NCBI RefSeq assembly: GCF_004342065.1
Contig: NZ_SLZU01000024.1
Span: 1-45,757 of the forward strand
Direction: 5' to 3'
Source: Primorskyibacter sedentarius
Lineage (GTDB): Bacteria > Pseudomonadota > Alphaproteobacteria > Rhodobacterales > Rhodobacteraceae
Length of the DNA stretch: 45,757 nt
A model generated the notes under the pieces. It was not told where the DNA came from, did not search any database, and was given only the letters and a program-made list of their open reading frames with translations. How positions within the stretch are numbered: position 1 is the stretch's first letter; the number at the start of each line of letters is the position of its first letter. Positions 9,326-18,731 of this stretch are shown here, in pieces. A program made the position numbers and the translations under genes.

Positions 9326-9539
9326 CGGATGCACCTTCTCTGTTCACCGGCGAGGTGCCGGCGTCGGATTGTATGTCTATGCAGGAAGCTCCTCCTACTG
9401 TACCGAATACCGGTACATACTGACCACCATGCGGTCAATAAAAACTTGTAATACGGTTGCCATGCACCGCATTGCGATACATAACTAACGAAACAGAAAC
9501 CGCCCCATATTGAACTGAATCGGAAGGTGCAGACGTTAG
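9326..9539. promoter_or_regulatory. Divergent promoter region between catabolic operon and iclR-type gene
   Basis: This 214-bp AT-richer intergenic stretch must hold both promoters. It contains the palindrome at 9399-9417, a weaker inverted repeat GACC-N7-GGTC (9421-9435) and no open frame of interest. I could not assign -35/-10 boxes with certainty. Confidence 0.6.
9399..9417. promoter_or_regulatory. Probable IclR-family operator palindrome
   Basis: TGTACCG-AATAC-CGGTACA is a perfect 7-bp inverted repeat with a 5-bp spacer. It lies ~75 bp upstream of the cyclase start and ~120 bp upstream of the regulator start. IclR proteins bind short palindromes in such divergent regions, so autoregulation and control of the operon are likely. 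Confidence 0.6.
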
Positions 9540-10304
9540 ATGGTTGAAGAAAATGACAAAAAAGACCGCAGCGGCATTCAGGTCATTGCGCGGGCTGCCG
9601 CCATTCTGCGCGTTCTGAAAGAGGAACGGGGCGGGCTCAGCCTTGGTCAGATTGCCCGTCGGGTCGACTTGCCCCGCTCCACGGTACAGAGAATCACGGG
9701 CGCCCTGTCCACAGAGCGGTTCATCATTCAGGACCCGAATGGCGGCGGTATCCGGCTGGGTCCAGAGCTGGGAGCCTTTGCCGAAGCGGCCAATTTCAAT
9801 ATCGTGGAACGCTGCCGCGCGATCCTGAACGAGGTCACTCAGAAGACCGGCGAAACCACGGATCTCGCCGTGCTGCGTAATGGCGGGATGATCTTTCTTG
9901 ACCAGGTGCCTGGGTTGCACCGTTTGCGCACCGTGTCCTCCGTGGGAGAGGTCTTTCCCCTGACCACCACTGCCAACGGTCTCGCCTGCCTTGCGCTCAT
10001 GCCCGAAGACGAGGCGCGCCACCTGATCGACCAGGAAACCGCCGGTGGATTATCAGATGATGAGCTCAAGGCGCTGCTGGCCAATCTGCAAGACATCCGC
10101 GCGAGCGGGCTGGCCCATGATATTGATGAACACACCGCCGGAATTTCCGCCATTGGATTTGCGTTCCGTGACCTCAGCGGGAATTACCACGCGATTTCGG
10201 TGCCGGTTCCGACAATGCGCTTTGCCGACATACGGTCGCGTCTGGAAACCGCGCTGCAGGAGGCAAGACAAAAGGTGCAGGCGGAGTTTTCATCCGGGAA
10301 ATAG
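9540..10304 (+). CDS. IclR-family transcriptional regulator
   Basis: The 254-residue protein has an N-terminal winged helix-turn-helix (~16-75, with LSLGQIARRVDLPRSTVQRI) and the IclR effector domain (~85-250, with TTDLAVLRNGGMIFLDQV and PLTTTANGLACLA). It is divergent from the cyclase-BKACE operon and is the obvious candidate regulator. The effector is probably the imported substrate or an intermediate. The start is the only ATG consistent with the family N-terminus. Confidence 0.95.
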   Translation: MVEENDKKDRSGIQVIARAAAILRVLKEERGGLSLGQIARRVDLPRSTVQRITGALSTERFIIQDPNGGGIRLGPELGAFAEAANFNIVERCRAILNEVTQKTGETTDLAVLRNGGMIFLDQVPGLHRLRTVSSVGEVFPLTTTANGLACLALMPEDEARHLIDQETAGGLSDDELKALLANLQDIRASGLAHDIDEHTAGISAIGFAFRDLSGNYHAISVPVPTMRFADIRSRLETALQEARQKVQAEFSSGK

Positions 10305-10803
10305 CTGCGATCTATTGGCGTGGATCTGACCGGAACGGGTGCTGACGACCTTCGCCGCCAGAAGCGCCTTCAGGTCGGCCACTGCTTTCGATGCCCCTAG
10401 GCTACCCTTGTAGCCCCATTGGCGCGAACTCACTGCAAAAATCCACTCAGATCACATGCCGACTGCGTTTCATCAAAGACAAGTCCGAGGATTACGATCA
10501 GTGCCTTGCCTGTCATTCCTGCAATGCAAAATCGATCTGAATTTGGGTGCCATCGGGATCGCGCTGGCGGAACTGAGCGATCTTTAACTGCTCCAGAACA
10601 AACCGCTGTTAAGGAATAGCCCCATCACCGCCCTCCTCGACCGGGCAGATCGCAGCGTCATCCCCCGCTAAAGCCACGCGCCCGGGAATGGAAAATCCGG
10701 GCGCGGACCAGAGCGCAGGCTTTTGACGTCGCCAGACCGATCCATCACCGTTTTGAGCTGGGTCGTTCGGATATTGTCGCGATCAAGCCTGCGCATATAC
10801 AGT
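10305..10803. other. Gene-poor stretch with gene debris
   Basis: There is no intact gene in these 499 bp. Apart from the VOC-like remnant described separately, the minus strand at ~10330-10430 has a coding-like fragment (ASKAVADLKALLAAK) without a start or known family. The stretch reads as mutational debris between the iclR-type gene and the oxidoreductase gene. Confidence 0.5.
10513..10675 (-). pseudogene. Possible glyoxalase/VOC-family C-terminal remnant
   Basis: In one minus-strand frame ending at TGA 10513-10515, the last residues read QFRQRDPDGTQIQIDFALQE. The R-DPDGT-xIQ pattern is what closes many vicinal-oxygen-chelate (glyoxalase-like) domains. An in-frame TAA interrupts the frame ~35 codons upstream, and no start is seen. 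Too little remains for a firm family assignment. Confidence 0.35.
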
Positions 10804-11817
10804 TCAGAACCCTTCCAGAACGATCTTGCCCTTGGCCTTGCCACTTTCGATCAGCGCATGGGCACGCTTGAGGTTTCCTGCGTTGATCCTCCCGAAGCTT
10901 TCGGTTGCGGTCGACCGGATCTTGCCCGCATCGATCATGCCAGCCACCGCATTCAGAATTTCACCCTGACGCGCGATGTCGTCTGTGGTGAAAAGCGAAC
11001 GGGTGAACATCAGTTCCCAATGGATCGACACGGCCTTGCCTTTGAACGGCATGATGTCGAACCCTTTGGGGTCATCGATCAGACCAAACCGGCCTTGCGG
11101 CGCGATGAATTCGGCGATCTGGGGCACATAGGTTTCGGAGTAGTTGGTCGAGAAGACAAAGGCAGGCGCACCGATGTTGAGGGCTGCGATCTGCTCTGGC
11201 AGCGGTTTGGAGTGGTCCACGACGTGATGGGCGCCCAGTTCCCTGACCCAGTCCTGCGTTTCCGGACGCGAAGCCGTGGCGATGATCGTCAGGTCGGTCT
11301 GCTCTCGCAGAAGCTGGATCGCGATGGACCCCACGCCGCCAGCCCCACCGATGATGACAATGGCATTGGCCGCACCCGGCACCGGATCAGCAACCTTGAG
11401 GCGGTCAAAGATCATTTCCTGAGCCGTCAGGGTTGTCAGCGGCAATGCCGCGGCAGCAGAGGTTTCAATGGTTTTCGGCGCGTGACCGACAATGCGCGCA
11501 TCAACAAGGTGATACTCGGCATTGGTGCCATCGCGGTTGATCGCGCCTGCATACCAGACCTTGTCGCCCGCCTTGAACTGGCTGACCTCGCTTCCGATCT
11601 CGACAACCTCCCCCACTGCATCCCACCCCAGGATCACGGGTGCGTCACCCTCGGCGGGGCGGTTCTGGCGAACCTTTGTATCGACGGGGTTGACCGACAC
11701 GGCTGCAACCCTGACCAGAATATCGTGGCCGGTCGCAGTTGGTTTGGCGACCTCAAGGTCGATCAGGGCGTCGGCGCGATCAATTGCGCCGTTTGTGGTG
11801 TAGCCGATGGCTTTCAT
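10804..11817 (-). CDS. Zinc-type alcohol dehydrogenase-like quinone oxidoreductase
   Basis: The 337-residue MDR-superfamily enzyme has a GroES-like N-terminal domain (VSVNPVDTKVRQ, then LGWDAVGEVVEIGSEV). A Rossmann domain follows, with the nucleotide loop GGAGGVGS (~157-164). The C-terminal AHALIESGKAKGKIVLEGF is typical of the adh_fam_1 group of zeta-crystallin-like NADPH:quinone reductases. Zinc ligands of true alcohol dehydrogenases are not evident. It stands alone. A dead LysR gene lies beyond its start, and LysR genes are often divergent partners and regulators of such enzymes. Confidence 0.9.
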   Translation of the reverse strand: MKAIGYTTNGAIDRADALIDLEVAKPTATGHDILVRVAAVSVNPVDTKVRQNRPAEGDAPVILGWDAVGEVVEIGSEVSQFKAGDKVWYAGAINRDGTNAEYHLVDARIVGHAPKTIETSAAAALPLTTLTAQEMIFDRLKVADPVPGAANAIVIIGGAGGVGSIAIQLLREQTDLTIIATASRPETQDWVRELGAHHVVDHSKPLPEQIAALNIGAPAFVFSTNYSETYVPQIAEFIAPQGRFGLIDDPKGFDIMPFKGKAVSIHWELMFTRSLFTTDDIARQGEILNAVAGMIDAGKIRSTATESFGRINAGNLKRAHALIESGKAKGKIVLEGF

Positions 11818-12235
11818 CTTCGTTCTCCGAATGGATGGATGGTGCGCTGTCCGTCAGGGGTGCCGCGCGTTGGTTGGGCAAGGTTTGGTTTTCAGGGCAA
11901 GTCAGGCCTGGTCGCTGGCGTCTTCACACGTTTTTCGCGCCATGCGTAAGTTACTGATGTCGGGAACAAGTCCATCGCAGAGTGAGGGGGCTTTGCCCGT
12001 GGTTACCCGCGAACAAAGCGGCGCACCCACCCTGCGGATTCGACAACGGACGCTGCCAACCCACGGGCGCGGGTTCCGGTCAGATCATAGGGCGAAACCT
12101 GGCGAAAGGGGCGCGGTGTACGCTTTGCTTGGACTGGTTCGCGGTTGCGCAGCACCGCGTGAGCGTTGGCCGCGACTGCAGTTTTGGGCATTGGTGGAGT
12201 CCTCTAAAGACCTGCTCTGTTGAGCATCATATAAA
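11818..12235. other. Gene-free stretch upstream of the oxidoreductase
   Basis: The stretch should contain the oxidoreductase promoter. A 62-codon minus-strand frame (12003-12191, beginning MPKTAVAANAHAVL) has GAGG 9 bp before its ATG but no family resemblance. I do not call it a gene. Nothing else was recognised. Confidence 0.4.
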
Positions 12236-12487
12236 GTGCAGAAATTCGCAGATAAACGGGCGCAATGCGAAATGATAATTCGGAAATTCCGCATAATACT
12301 GATCGAGAATTTCCGCTTGTTTCTGACCATGACCGAAGACGGCAGCCTTGTCGCAGCGGATCGCGAGGCCGGGCTTTCCGCCATCACGGTTTCAGAACAT
12401 CTTGCAGCGCTTGAGGCGCGTTACGGCGCGGTCCTGTTCAACGGCACGACGCGCTCGCCAAGCCTGACGGATGAAGGCCAAGCCTAG
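12236..12487 (+). pseudogene. LysR-family regulator remnant (DNA-binding domain only)
   Basis: The second half of this 83-codon frame is a LysR winged helix: FRLFLTMTEDGSLVAADREAG, then AITVSEHLAALEARYGAVLF and SLTDEGQA. A TAG stop falls where the linker helix should begin. The ~200-residue effector domain is absent downstream. The N-terminus is also unusual, so the start is uncertain. It probably once regulated the adjacent divergent oxidoreductase gene. Without an effector domain it is most likely dead. Confidence 0.7.
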
Positions 12488-12920
12488 TTGAACATCGACA
12501 AGATTACGTTGAGCGAGATCGGGCGCGGCCACGGCGCGTGATCTCATTCACCGAGGCCCTGAACGCATTATTCCAAAGTCGGACCGCTATTAGCGGCGAC
12601 CTTTCCAGACGCCCCCAATGCTGTTCGGCATCTGGCTCCAAACCGTTGGGATGCAGGCCCCGCTTCAATGATAGCCGGATCAATCTCCGCGCTGTTCTCC
12701 ACGGCGCACGGCTGCACGCCTATTGCGAAGCGCGGCGTGGTCACTGGCCTGATGCTCACGGCAGCACTCAATGCGTTCCGGCGCTCGCCTTCCCCCGGCC
12801 GTGCGAACTGCGCCGTTCGATAAGTTTCGAAACCCGCACTGCTCATATGATACTATTCGTGACAGTAGCGCTGACCTCGGTCACCATGCCATCGGTCAAC
12901 CTGTGAAAAGGAAACTGCCA
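12488..12920. other. Gene-free stretch with unassigned debris
   Basis: No intact gene is seen. A plus-strand frame around 12600-12825 has coding-like composition (MIAGSISALF, then KRGVVTGLMLTAALNAF, resembling a membrane-protein piece) but no start, no ribosome site and no recognisable family. It is consistent with remains of a deleted gene between the LysR remnant and the multicopper oxidase. Confidence 0.4.
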
Positions 12921-14348
12921 ATGCGCGCATTCTCTCGCCGCTCTGCTTTGCAAGCGATTGGGGCGTTTGCCGGAACGGCATTGTCGCCCCGCGCATCCTT
13001 TGCCGGTGACGGCCTGCCCGTGCTGCGGGCAGCGCCCTCAAAAGCCCAGCTTGCCCCTGAAGGATACCCCGCCACACCGGTCTGGGCCTATTCGACCGGG
13101 GCAGCAGGCACAGTTCCAGGCCCGGAAATCAGGGTGACCGCAGGTGACCGGGTCAGGTACCGGCTGGTCAATGATTTGCCGCAACCGACCGCCGTGCACT
13201 GGCATGGCATTCGGATTGCAAATGCGATGGATGGCGCGGCGCCGTTGACCCAGGCGGCCGTTCAACCAGGGGGTAGTTTCGGCTATGACTTCGTCGTTCC
13301 GGATCCCGGAACATACTGGTATCACTCGCATAACCGCAGCGCGGAACAGGTCGCACGTGGGCTTGCCGGCCCGTTGATCGTGGAGGATCAAGACCCCTGG
13401 CTGGGCGAAGACGGGGCCGCGACCCGCGAAATTGTAATGGTTCTGGATGATTGGCTGCTTGGCGGCGATGCGAGGATTGTCGAAGGCAGATGGGACGATC
13501 TGCACGCGGCCTCACATAACGGGCGCATGGGAAACACGGTTACGGTGAACGGCGCCGCCTATCCCGAATTGGCTATCCGTCCCAAAGAGCGTGTGCGGCT
13601 GCGCATCATCAACGCTGCCACGGATCGGATCATGCCGCTGTCATTTCCGCACCTGTCTGCGCGCGTGATTGCGTTGGATGGTCACCCTGTCATGCCACGG
13701 GATGTAGAAACGCTTGTTCTCGGGCCAGCCCAGCGTGCGGATGTAGTGATTGACGGTCGCAGCGATGGCGAGGCCCGCGCCGCACTTCTGCTCGATCCCG
13801 GCAACGGGGAATGGGTGGATATCGCAGGCTTCACCCATTCCGGCGAGGCGCTTTCGACACATGGCCCTGACGTGCGGCCCCTGCCCGCATGGCGCACACT
13901 CCCCGCGCCGGACTTGTCGAACCCGCAACACGAAACGCTGCTGATGGAGGGCGGCGCCATGCGTGGGATGCAGGAGGCGCGCTATAACGGCGAAACGATG
14001 GGCTTTCGCGAACTGGCCGCCAACGGCGTGGTCTGGGCGTTCAACGGGGCGGCAAATGACATGAGCGCACCGATGTTCAGCGCCAATCTGGGCCGGACCG
14101 TCCAATTGGAGATGACCAACCGTTCGATGTTCCCCCATGCGATCCACCTGCACGGCCATCATTTCACGGTTCTGGCACGCCATGGTTCTGCCAACACCAA
14201 AGGCGACGTGCGCGATACCGTCTTGATCGGTGCGGATGAAACCGTTGAAATCGCTTTCGTGGCCGACAATCCCGGTGCGTGGATGATCCATTGCCATATG
14301 TTGTCACATCAGAAATCGGGCATGATGGGCTGGTTCGAAGTGGCCTGA
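12921..14348 (+). CDS. Tat-exported multicopper oxidase
   Basis: From ATG 12921 (AAAAGGA upstream) the protein is 475 residues. The N-terminus RAFSRRSALQAIGAFAGTAL is a Tat-type signal. Copper motifs are complete: HWHG (His93, His95), WYHSH (His135, His137), HAIHLHGHHF, and the C-terminal HCHMLSH with Cys458, His463 and axial Met468. This predicts three cupredoxin domains coupling oxidation of a substrate (metal ion, phenol or other reductant) to reduction of oxygen to water in the periplasm. The short length and lack of a Met-rich insert argue against a typical CueO, but copper detoxification remains possible. It is monocistronic. Confidence 0.92.
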   Translation: MRAFSRRSALQAIGAFAGTALSPRASFAGDGLPVLRAAPSKAQLAPEGYPATPVWAYSTGAAGTVPGPEIRVTAGDRVRYRLVNDLPQPTAVHWHGIRIANAMDGAAPLTQAAVQPGGSFGYDFVVPDPGTYWYHSHNRSAEQVARGLAGPLIVEDQDPWLGEDGAATREIVMVLDDWLLGGDARIVEGRWDDLHAASHNGRMGNTVTVNGAAYPELAIRPKERVRLRIINAATDRIMPLSFPHLSARVIALDGHPVMPRDVETLVLGPAQRADVVIDGRSDGEARAALLLDPGNGEWVDIAGFTHSGEALSTHGPDVRPLPAWRTLPAPDLSNPQHETLLMEGGAMRGMQEARYNGETMGFRELAANGVVWAFNGAANDMSAPMFSANLGRTVQLEMTNRSMFPHAIHLHGHHFTVLARHGSANTKGDVRDTVLIGADETVEIAFVADNPGAWMIHCHMLSHQKSGMMGWFEVA

Positions 14349-14847
14349 CATCCGCCGCCCCTGCCCTTCAACGACGAACAAGGGTCATGCCGATGCCTTT
14401 GGGCGTGGTCAGATCCTCAAAGACCAGCGCGCCGATAAGTATCAGGCGCGACTGTGGCCGAAATCAACTTGAACCCCTTCTGATGCCTTCGTGGCAAAGG
14501 GGAGTGTTGGACGGCATGTGGCTGGCACGTAGCGTTACCGTCGGCATCGGGAAGGGCAGTGGCACGGGCGATTACCTTGCCCATTGAATCACCGAAAGGG
14601 CACCGCGATACGATCTTGCCATGCCCAACCCAGCGCTTTTCCTACGATCCGAAGAGAGACGAGGTTCCGAGCCGCATCAAATCCATTTACGAGGCAGGAT
14701 ACGCCTTGCGATTGGGAGACCATCGATGCCCAAGCGGATAGCTTCTCAGCACGCGGCACGGCAGACATCACGCGCGCGACATGGACACAAATGGCCGCCC
14801 ACCACAGGCGTCGGCCATCATGGAACGCGATGGAACATGGCCGACGG
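14349..14847. other. Gene-free stretch between convergent genes
   Basis: This 499-bp region separates the multicopper oxidase and the convergent deaminase. Minus strand 14368-14450 has a short frame ending ALVFEDLTTPKGIGMTLVRR with a normal stop, but no upstream continuation, so it may be the tail of a lost gene. No terminator with a T-tract was identified. Confidence 0.4.
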
Positions 14848-15345
14848 TCAGACCCGCGACCGCGCAAGACTGGCCCAATCGTGCAGGATCTTTGTGGCCT
14901 CCACGTCCAGATGTTGTTCCGACGGCATGATACGCTCGGTGACTGCGTGCCCGCACTCATGGGTCAATCGGTCGACATCCACCGGAAAGCGCGCGGCCTC
15001 GGGCAGATCCGCGATGGCCCCACCGGCCTGCGCCATGTCGGCGGCGTAGTAAAGCGCTGCGATCCCGGCGATGTTCATCGCCGCCACACAAAGTGCACAA
15101 GGCTCACAGCTTGAATACAACTCGCAGCCGCGCAGATCGACCGTTTCAAGATTGCGGCAGGCATCCCGGATCGCCTCAGTCTCGCCGTGCGAGGTGGGAT
15201 CGTGGTTCATCACCGAGCGGTTGATCCCCTCGCCGACGATCTTGCCGTCCTTGACGATGACCGCACCGAAAGGCTCTGTCCCCGGGGTCTCAAGAGCCTT
15301 TGCCGAGATCTCGATGGCGCGACGCAGGAAGGTTTCATTATACAT
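14848..15345 (-). CDS. Cytidine/deoxycytidylate deaminase-fold nucleoside or base deaminase
   Basis: The 165-residue protein starts at ATG 15345, overlapping the preceding ATPase gene by 8 bp. Zinc motifs are HGE (His53, Glu55) and PCALC (Cys83, Cys86) within CEPCALC, as in guanine deaminase, TadA and related enzymes. A C-terminal region with ILHDWASLA fits guanine-deaminase-like members. It would hydrolytically remove an amino group from a purine- or pyrimidine-like ring. As the last gene of an importer operon that also encodes a CodA-like hydrolase, it likely processes the imported compound. Confidence 0.88.
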   Translation of the reverse strand: MYNETFLRRAIEISAKALETPGTEPFGAVIVKDGKIVGEGINRSVMNHDPTSHGETEAIRDACRNLETVDLRGCELYSSCEPCALCVAAMNIAGIAALYYAADMAQAGGAIADLPEAARFPVDVDRLTHECGHAVTERIMPSEQHLDVEATKILHDWASLARSRV

Positions 15346-16309
15346 CGGGAGTTCCTTCTTCGGCCGCGAAACAGGCAACCCGGCGGTTGTGGACATGCGC
15401 ACGACGCTGCGGACGCTCTGACTTGCAGCGATCAAACACAAGCGGGCAGCGCGGATGAAAGCTGCATCCCGATGGGGGCGAGACCGGCGAGGGCACCTCC
15501 CCCGCCATCGGGCTGCGATCGCGCCGCGGTGCCTCCAGATCGGGGATCGTGTCAAGCAGCAGCCGCGTGTAGGGATGCAGCGGGTTGGCAAAGAGGTCGG
15601 CCGTCGGCTGGATCTCGACGATGCGGCCCAGATACATCACCGCGATCACATCGGCCATGTGGCGCACAACGCTAAGATCGTGGCTGATGAACAGATAGGT
15701 CAGCTCCATCTCTTTCTGCAGCCGTTTCATCAGGTTCAGCACCTGCGCCTGCACCGACACATCAAGCGCCGAAGTCGGCTCGTCACAGACCAGAAACTCC
15801 GGCTCCCCGGCCAGAGCCCGGGCGATGGAGATGCGCTGCCGCTGACCGCCGGAAAACTCGTGCGGGAATTTCAGCCCGTCGGCTGGTGCCAGTCCCACGG
15901 TGCGCAACAGCTCGTCCACTCGTGCCGAGACGTCAGCCTCTGGCGTGTCAGGCTTCAGCGTGCGCAGCGGCTCGGCGATGATCCGGGCGACACGCCAGCG
16001 CGGGTTGAGGCTGGCAAACGGGTCCTGAAAAATCATCTGCAGACGATCACGGTCGCCATGAAACCGGATGCTGCCGCCAGACGGGGGATGCAGCCCGGTG
16101 ACCAGCTTGGCGATGGTGCTTTTTCCGCAGCCGCTTTCACCAACCAGCGCCAGCGTCTGGCCGCGCTGGATGATGAAATCGACACCATCGACGGCGCGCA
16201 GGGTCTTGCGTGGCTTGCGCTCGATCACGCGGTTGAGCCAGGGGGCAGAGACGTCAAAGCGGCGTTCCAGCGCGTCAACTTCCAGTATGGCATTGGGGCG
16301 AACGGTCAT
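15338..16309 (-). CDS. Oligopeptide/nickel-type ABC transporter ATPase (OppF/DppF-like)
   Basis: The 323-residue protein has Walker A GESGCGKST (57-65), signature SGGQRQR, Walker B LVCDEPTSALD and the C-terminal oligo_HPY-type region with conserved cysteines (GCSFHPRCPL and DRCKSERP), the Fe-S-like motif of Opp ATPases. It energises the permease pair together with the OppD-like ATPase. Its ATG overlaps the stop of that gene. Confidence 0.94.
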   Translation of the reverse strand: MTVRPNAILEVDALERRFDVSAPWLNRVIERKPRKTLRAVDGVDFIIQRGQTLALVGESGCGKSTIAKLVTGLHPPSGGSIRFHGDRDRLQMIFQDPFASLNPRWRVARIIAEPLRTLKPDTPEADVSARVDELLRTVGLAPADGLKFPHEFSGGQRQRISIARALAGEPEFLVCDEPTSALDVSVQAQVLNLMKRLQKEMELTYLFISHDLSVVRHMADVIAVMYLGRIVEIQPTADLFANPLHPYTRLLLDTIPDLEAPRRDRSPMAGEVPSPVSPPSGCSFHPRCPLVFDRCKSERPQRRAHVHNRRVACFAAEEGTPDV

Positions 16310-17298
16310 GCGGCTTCTCCTTGATCGACAGTGCCGGTCTGCGCCAACCAGCAGGCGGCGCCGGTGGTCTCGCCGCTGGCGATGCGCGGTACTTCACTGC
16401 GGCAGCGCGGCCCGGCATGGGCGCAACGCGGGTTGAAGGCGCAGCCCGGCGGGATGGCATTGAGCCGCGGCATCGAACCGGGGATCATCTGCAATTCCTC
16501 CACATCCTTGCGCAGCGACGGGATCGAGCCCATCAGCCCGGCGGTGTAGGGATGGCGCGGGCGCCGTACCACGTCATCGACCTCGCCGATTTCGGCCAGC
16601 CGCCCGGCATACATCACCGCCACCCGGTCGGCGGTTTCGGCGATCACGCCCATGTCGTGCGTCACCAGCATCACCGCCGTGCCCCGTTCGCGGCAAAGCC
16701 GTTTCAGCAGCGCCGTGATTTGCGCCTGAATCGACACGTCCAGTGCGGTGGTCGGCTCGTCAGCCACGATCAGTTCGGGCTCGGCACACAGGGCCAAGGC
16801 GATCACGATCCGCTGCCGCATACCGCCAGAGAATTGGTGCGGATAGCTGTCGATACGCTCTTCCACCGCCGGGATGCCGACCTCGCGCATCAGCTCTTTG
16901 GCGCGCTCGCGGGCCTGACGCTTGTCCAGATCGGTGTGCAGCCGGATGGTTTCGACCAATTGGTCACCGACCCGAAACAGCGGGTTGAGCGAAGTCAGCG
17001 GATCCTGAAAGATCGCGCCGATCCGGCGGCCGCGCACCGCCTGCATGGCGCGGTCGTCAAGATCGTCGATCCGGTCGCCTGACAGGTGGATCGTGCCAGC
17101 AGCGATCCGTCCCGGCGGCTCAAGCAGGCCAAGGATCGACATGCCGGTCATCGACTTACCGGCACCGGATTCACCGACCACGCCGAGGATCTCGCCACGG
17201 TGAATTTGCAGCGAGATATCGTCGACAGCGGTCAGCACGCCCTTGCGGGTGGGAAATTCAACGCGCAGATTCTGCACGTCAAGAACAACATCGCTCAT
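16306..17298 (-). CDS. Oligopeptide/nickel-type ABC transporter ATPase (OppD/DppD-like)
   Basis: The 330-residue protein has Walker [10 protein letters not shown] (42-50), signature SGGMRQR, Walker [13 protein letters not shown] and the C-terminal cysteine motif [12 protein letters not shown]. It is the partner of the OppF-like ATPase, giving a heterodimeric motor. Its start overlaps the amidohydrolase stop (ATGA), so it is translationally coupled within the operon. Confidence 0.94.
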   Translation of the reverse strand: MSDVVLDVQNLRVEFPTRKGVLTAVDDISLQIHRGEILGVVGESGAGKSMTGMSILGLLEPPGRIAAGTIHLSGDRIDDLDDRAMQAVRGRRIGAIFQDPLTSLNPLFRVGDQLVETIRLHTDLDKRQARERAKELMREVGIPAVEERIDSYPHQFSGGMRQRIVIALALCAEPELIVADEPTTALDVSIQAQITALLKRLCRERGTAVMLVTHDMGVIAETADRVAVMYAGRLAEIGEVDDVVRRPRHPYTAGLMGSIPSLRKDVEELQMIPGSMPRLNAIPPGCAFNPRCAHAGPRCRSEVPRIASGETTGAACWLAQTGTVDQGEAA

Positions 17299-18731
17299 GG
17301 CGTGGCCCTTTCGTAGCTGGGGGTGAAGATCTTGGACACCGGTGGGTGGCCTGCGGTGCGGTCCGGGTATTTGGCGATCAGCCCGTCAAACTGCGCCTGA
17401 GCGAGAGCCGCGTCTGCGGTCTGGTCGACACCCGGGATCAAGCCATCGGCCATCACCCGCCGCCCATCGATCCAGACGTCGCGCACATCACGGCCAGAGG
17501 CGGAAGTCATCAGCGTCTGCACCGGGTCCGGTGTTTGCAGCGTATGGCGCAGGTCGATCACCGCGATATCGGCCTTGGCGCCGACCGCCAGCCGACCAAG
17601 ATCGGGCCTGTTCAACGCCCCCGCACCGCAGAGGGTGGCAGCGTCGAACATGGCTTCGGATCGGATCGCATCCACACCCCCGGCCAGCCGTGCGGTCATC
17701 ATGCCGATCTGCATGTTGAGGATCATGTCGGCCGGGTGCGTATCGGTGCCAAGCCCGATATTGATGCCCATGGCGCGAACCTTCGGGAAGCTCTTCAGCA
17801 TGCCGCCATGGCGCGCGGCGACCAACGGGCAGTGCACCAGCGTGGCCCCTGCCCCGGCGATCTTATCAAACTCCGCCTGGGTTGCCTGCGTGCCATGCGG
17901 CAACAACCAATTCGGATGCAGCACCTTGATCCGGTCAAGCCATTCGATGGGGGCGCAACCGTGCTGTTCGCGCACCAGCCGCAGCTCTACCAAGGACTGG
18001 CTGCAATGCTGACGCACCGGCGCGCCCATCTCGGCCGCGATATCTGCGGTGCGCTGCAATAGCCGCTCGGTGCAGGTTTCGATCCGGTCAGGGGCAAACA
18101 TTGCGCGGATGCGCCCACCGGCAATGCCATCGATCCGCTGCGCGAAGTCGGCAGCGTCTTCCAGACCGGCCAGCCCCCGCGCCTCGTCAAAAATGGCACG
18201 GATATTGCCCGTTTCATCCGTCACCTGCCCGCCCGTACGATAGGCCGGACCAAGATAGACCCGCAGGCCAAGATCTTCGGCCGCCGCAGCCGCCGCTTCG
18301 AACTCTGCCACGGTTTCGCCCCATTCGCGATAAAAGAGCGACGCGATGGGCAGCGCCGTGGTGATGCCGTTTCGGATCAGTTGAGCGAAGGCGTGGCGCT
18401 TTTGAAACGCCAACTCCTCTGGCGTGTACATTTCATACTGGCCACGTTTGACGTAACTTTCCGGCCAGACCCGCCCCTTTTTCCACGCCGGACCGTTGTC
18501 GTAGCCAAGGATCGTGGTGTCCAGATCGGACAGCGCATCAAGATCGATGAAACCGGGAGAGATCACCGCCGCGCCATAGTCGATTCTACGCGCGACCCCC
18601 CCGTCGAAATCGGTGCCTACATGCAGCAGCTCTGTCCCGTCGATCACCACCACGCCGTTTTCATAAACAACGTGGCGGCCATCGCGGTAGCCGATCACCC
18701 ATTGTGCCGAAAGAAGCGTGCGTCCTTGCAT
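17295..18731 (-). CDS. Amidohydrolase-family protein lacking the N-terminal His-x-His
   Basis: From ATG 18731, which shares one base with the previous stop, the protein is 478 residues. It aligns with the TrzA/AtzA/SAH-deaminase branch of amidohydrolases, with AVISPGFIDLDALSDLDTT, LPHGTQ, GLGTDTHPADMI and a beta-sandwich C-terminus (GRLAVGAKADIAVIDL). Unusually, the first metal motif (normally NAHTH after PGF) reads DLDALSD, with no His-x-His. Later elements (His in RQHCSQ and LPHG, Asp in GTD) remain. It could use mononuclear metal chemistry with altered ligands, or be non-catalytic. The upstream in-frame extension is antisense to the neighbouring gene and rejected. Confidence 0.85.
   Translation of the reverse strand: MQGRTLLSAQWVIGYRDGRHVVYENGVVVIDGTELLHVGTDFDGGVARRIDYGAAVISPGFIDLDALSDLDTTILGYDNGPAWKKGRVWPESYVKRGQYEMYTPEELAFQKRHAFAQLIRNGITTALPIASLFYREWGETVAEFEAAAAAAEDLGLRVYLGPAYRTGGQVTDETGNIRAIFDEARGLAGLEDAADFAQRIDGIAGGRIRAMFAPDRIETCTERLLQRTADIAAEMGAPVRQHCSQSLVELRLVREQHGCAPIEWLDRIKVLHPNWLLPHGTQATQAEFDKIAGAGATLVHCPLVAARHGGMLKSFPKVRAMGINIGLGTDTHPADMILNMQIGMMTARLAGGVDAIRSEAMFDAATLCGAGALNRPDLGRLAVGAKADIAVIDLRHTLQTPDPVQTLMTSASGRDVRDVWIDGRRVMADGLIPGVDQTADAALAQAQFDGLIAKYPDRTAGHPPVSKIFTPSYERATP

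Noticed and set aside
12003-12191. 62-codon minus-strand frame with a weak ribosome site
   Set aside because: No similarity to any family I know and irregular composition; not enough to call a gene.
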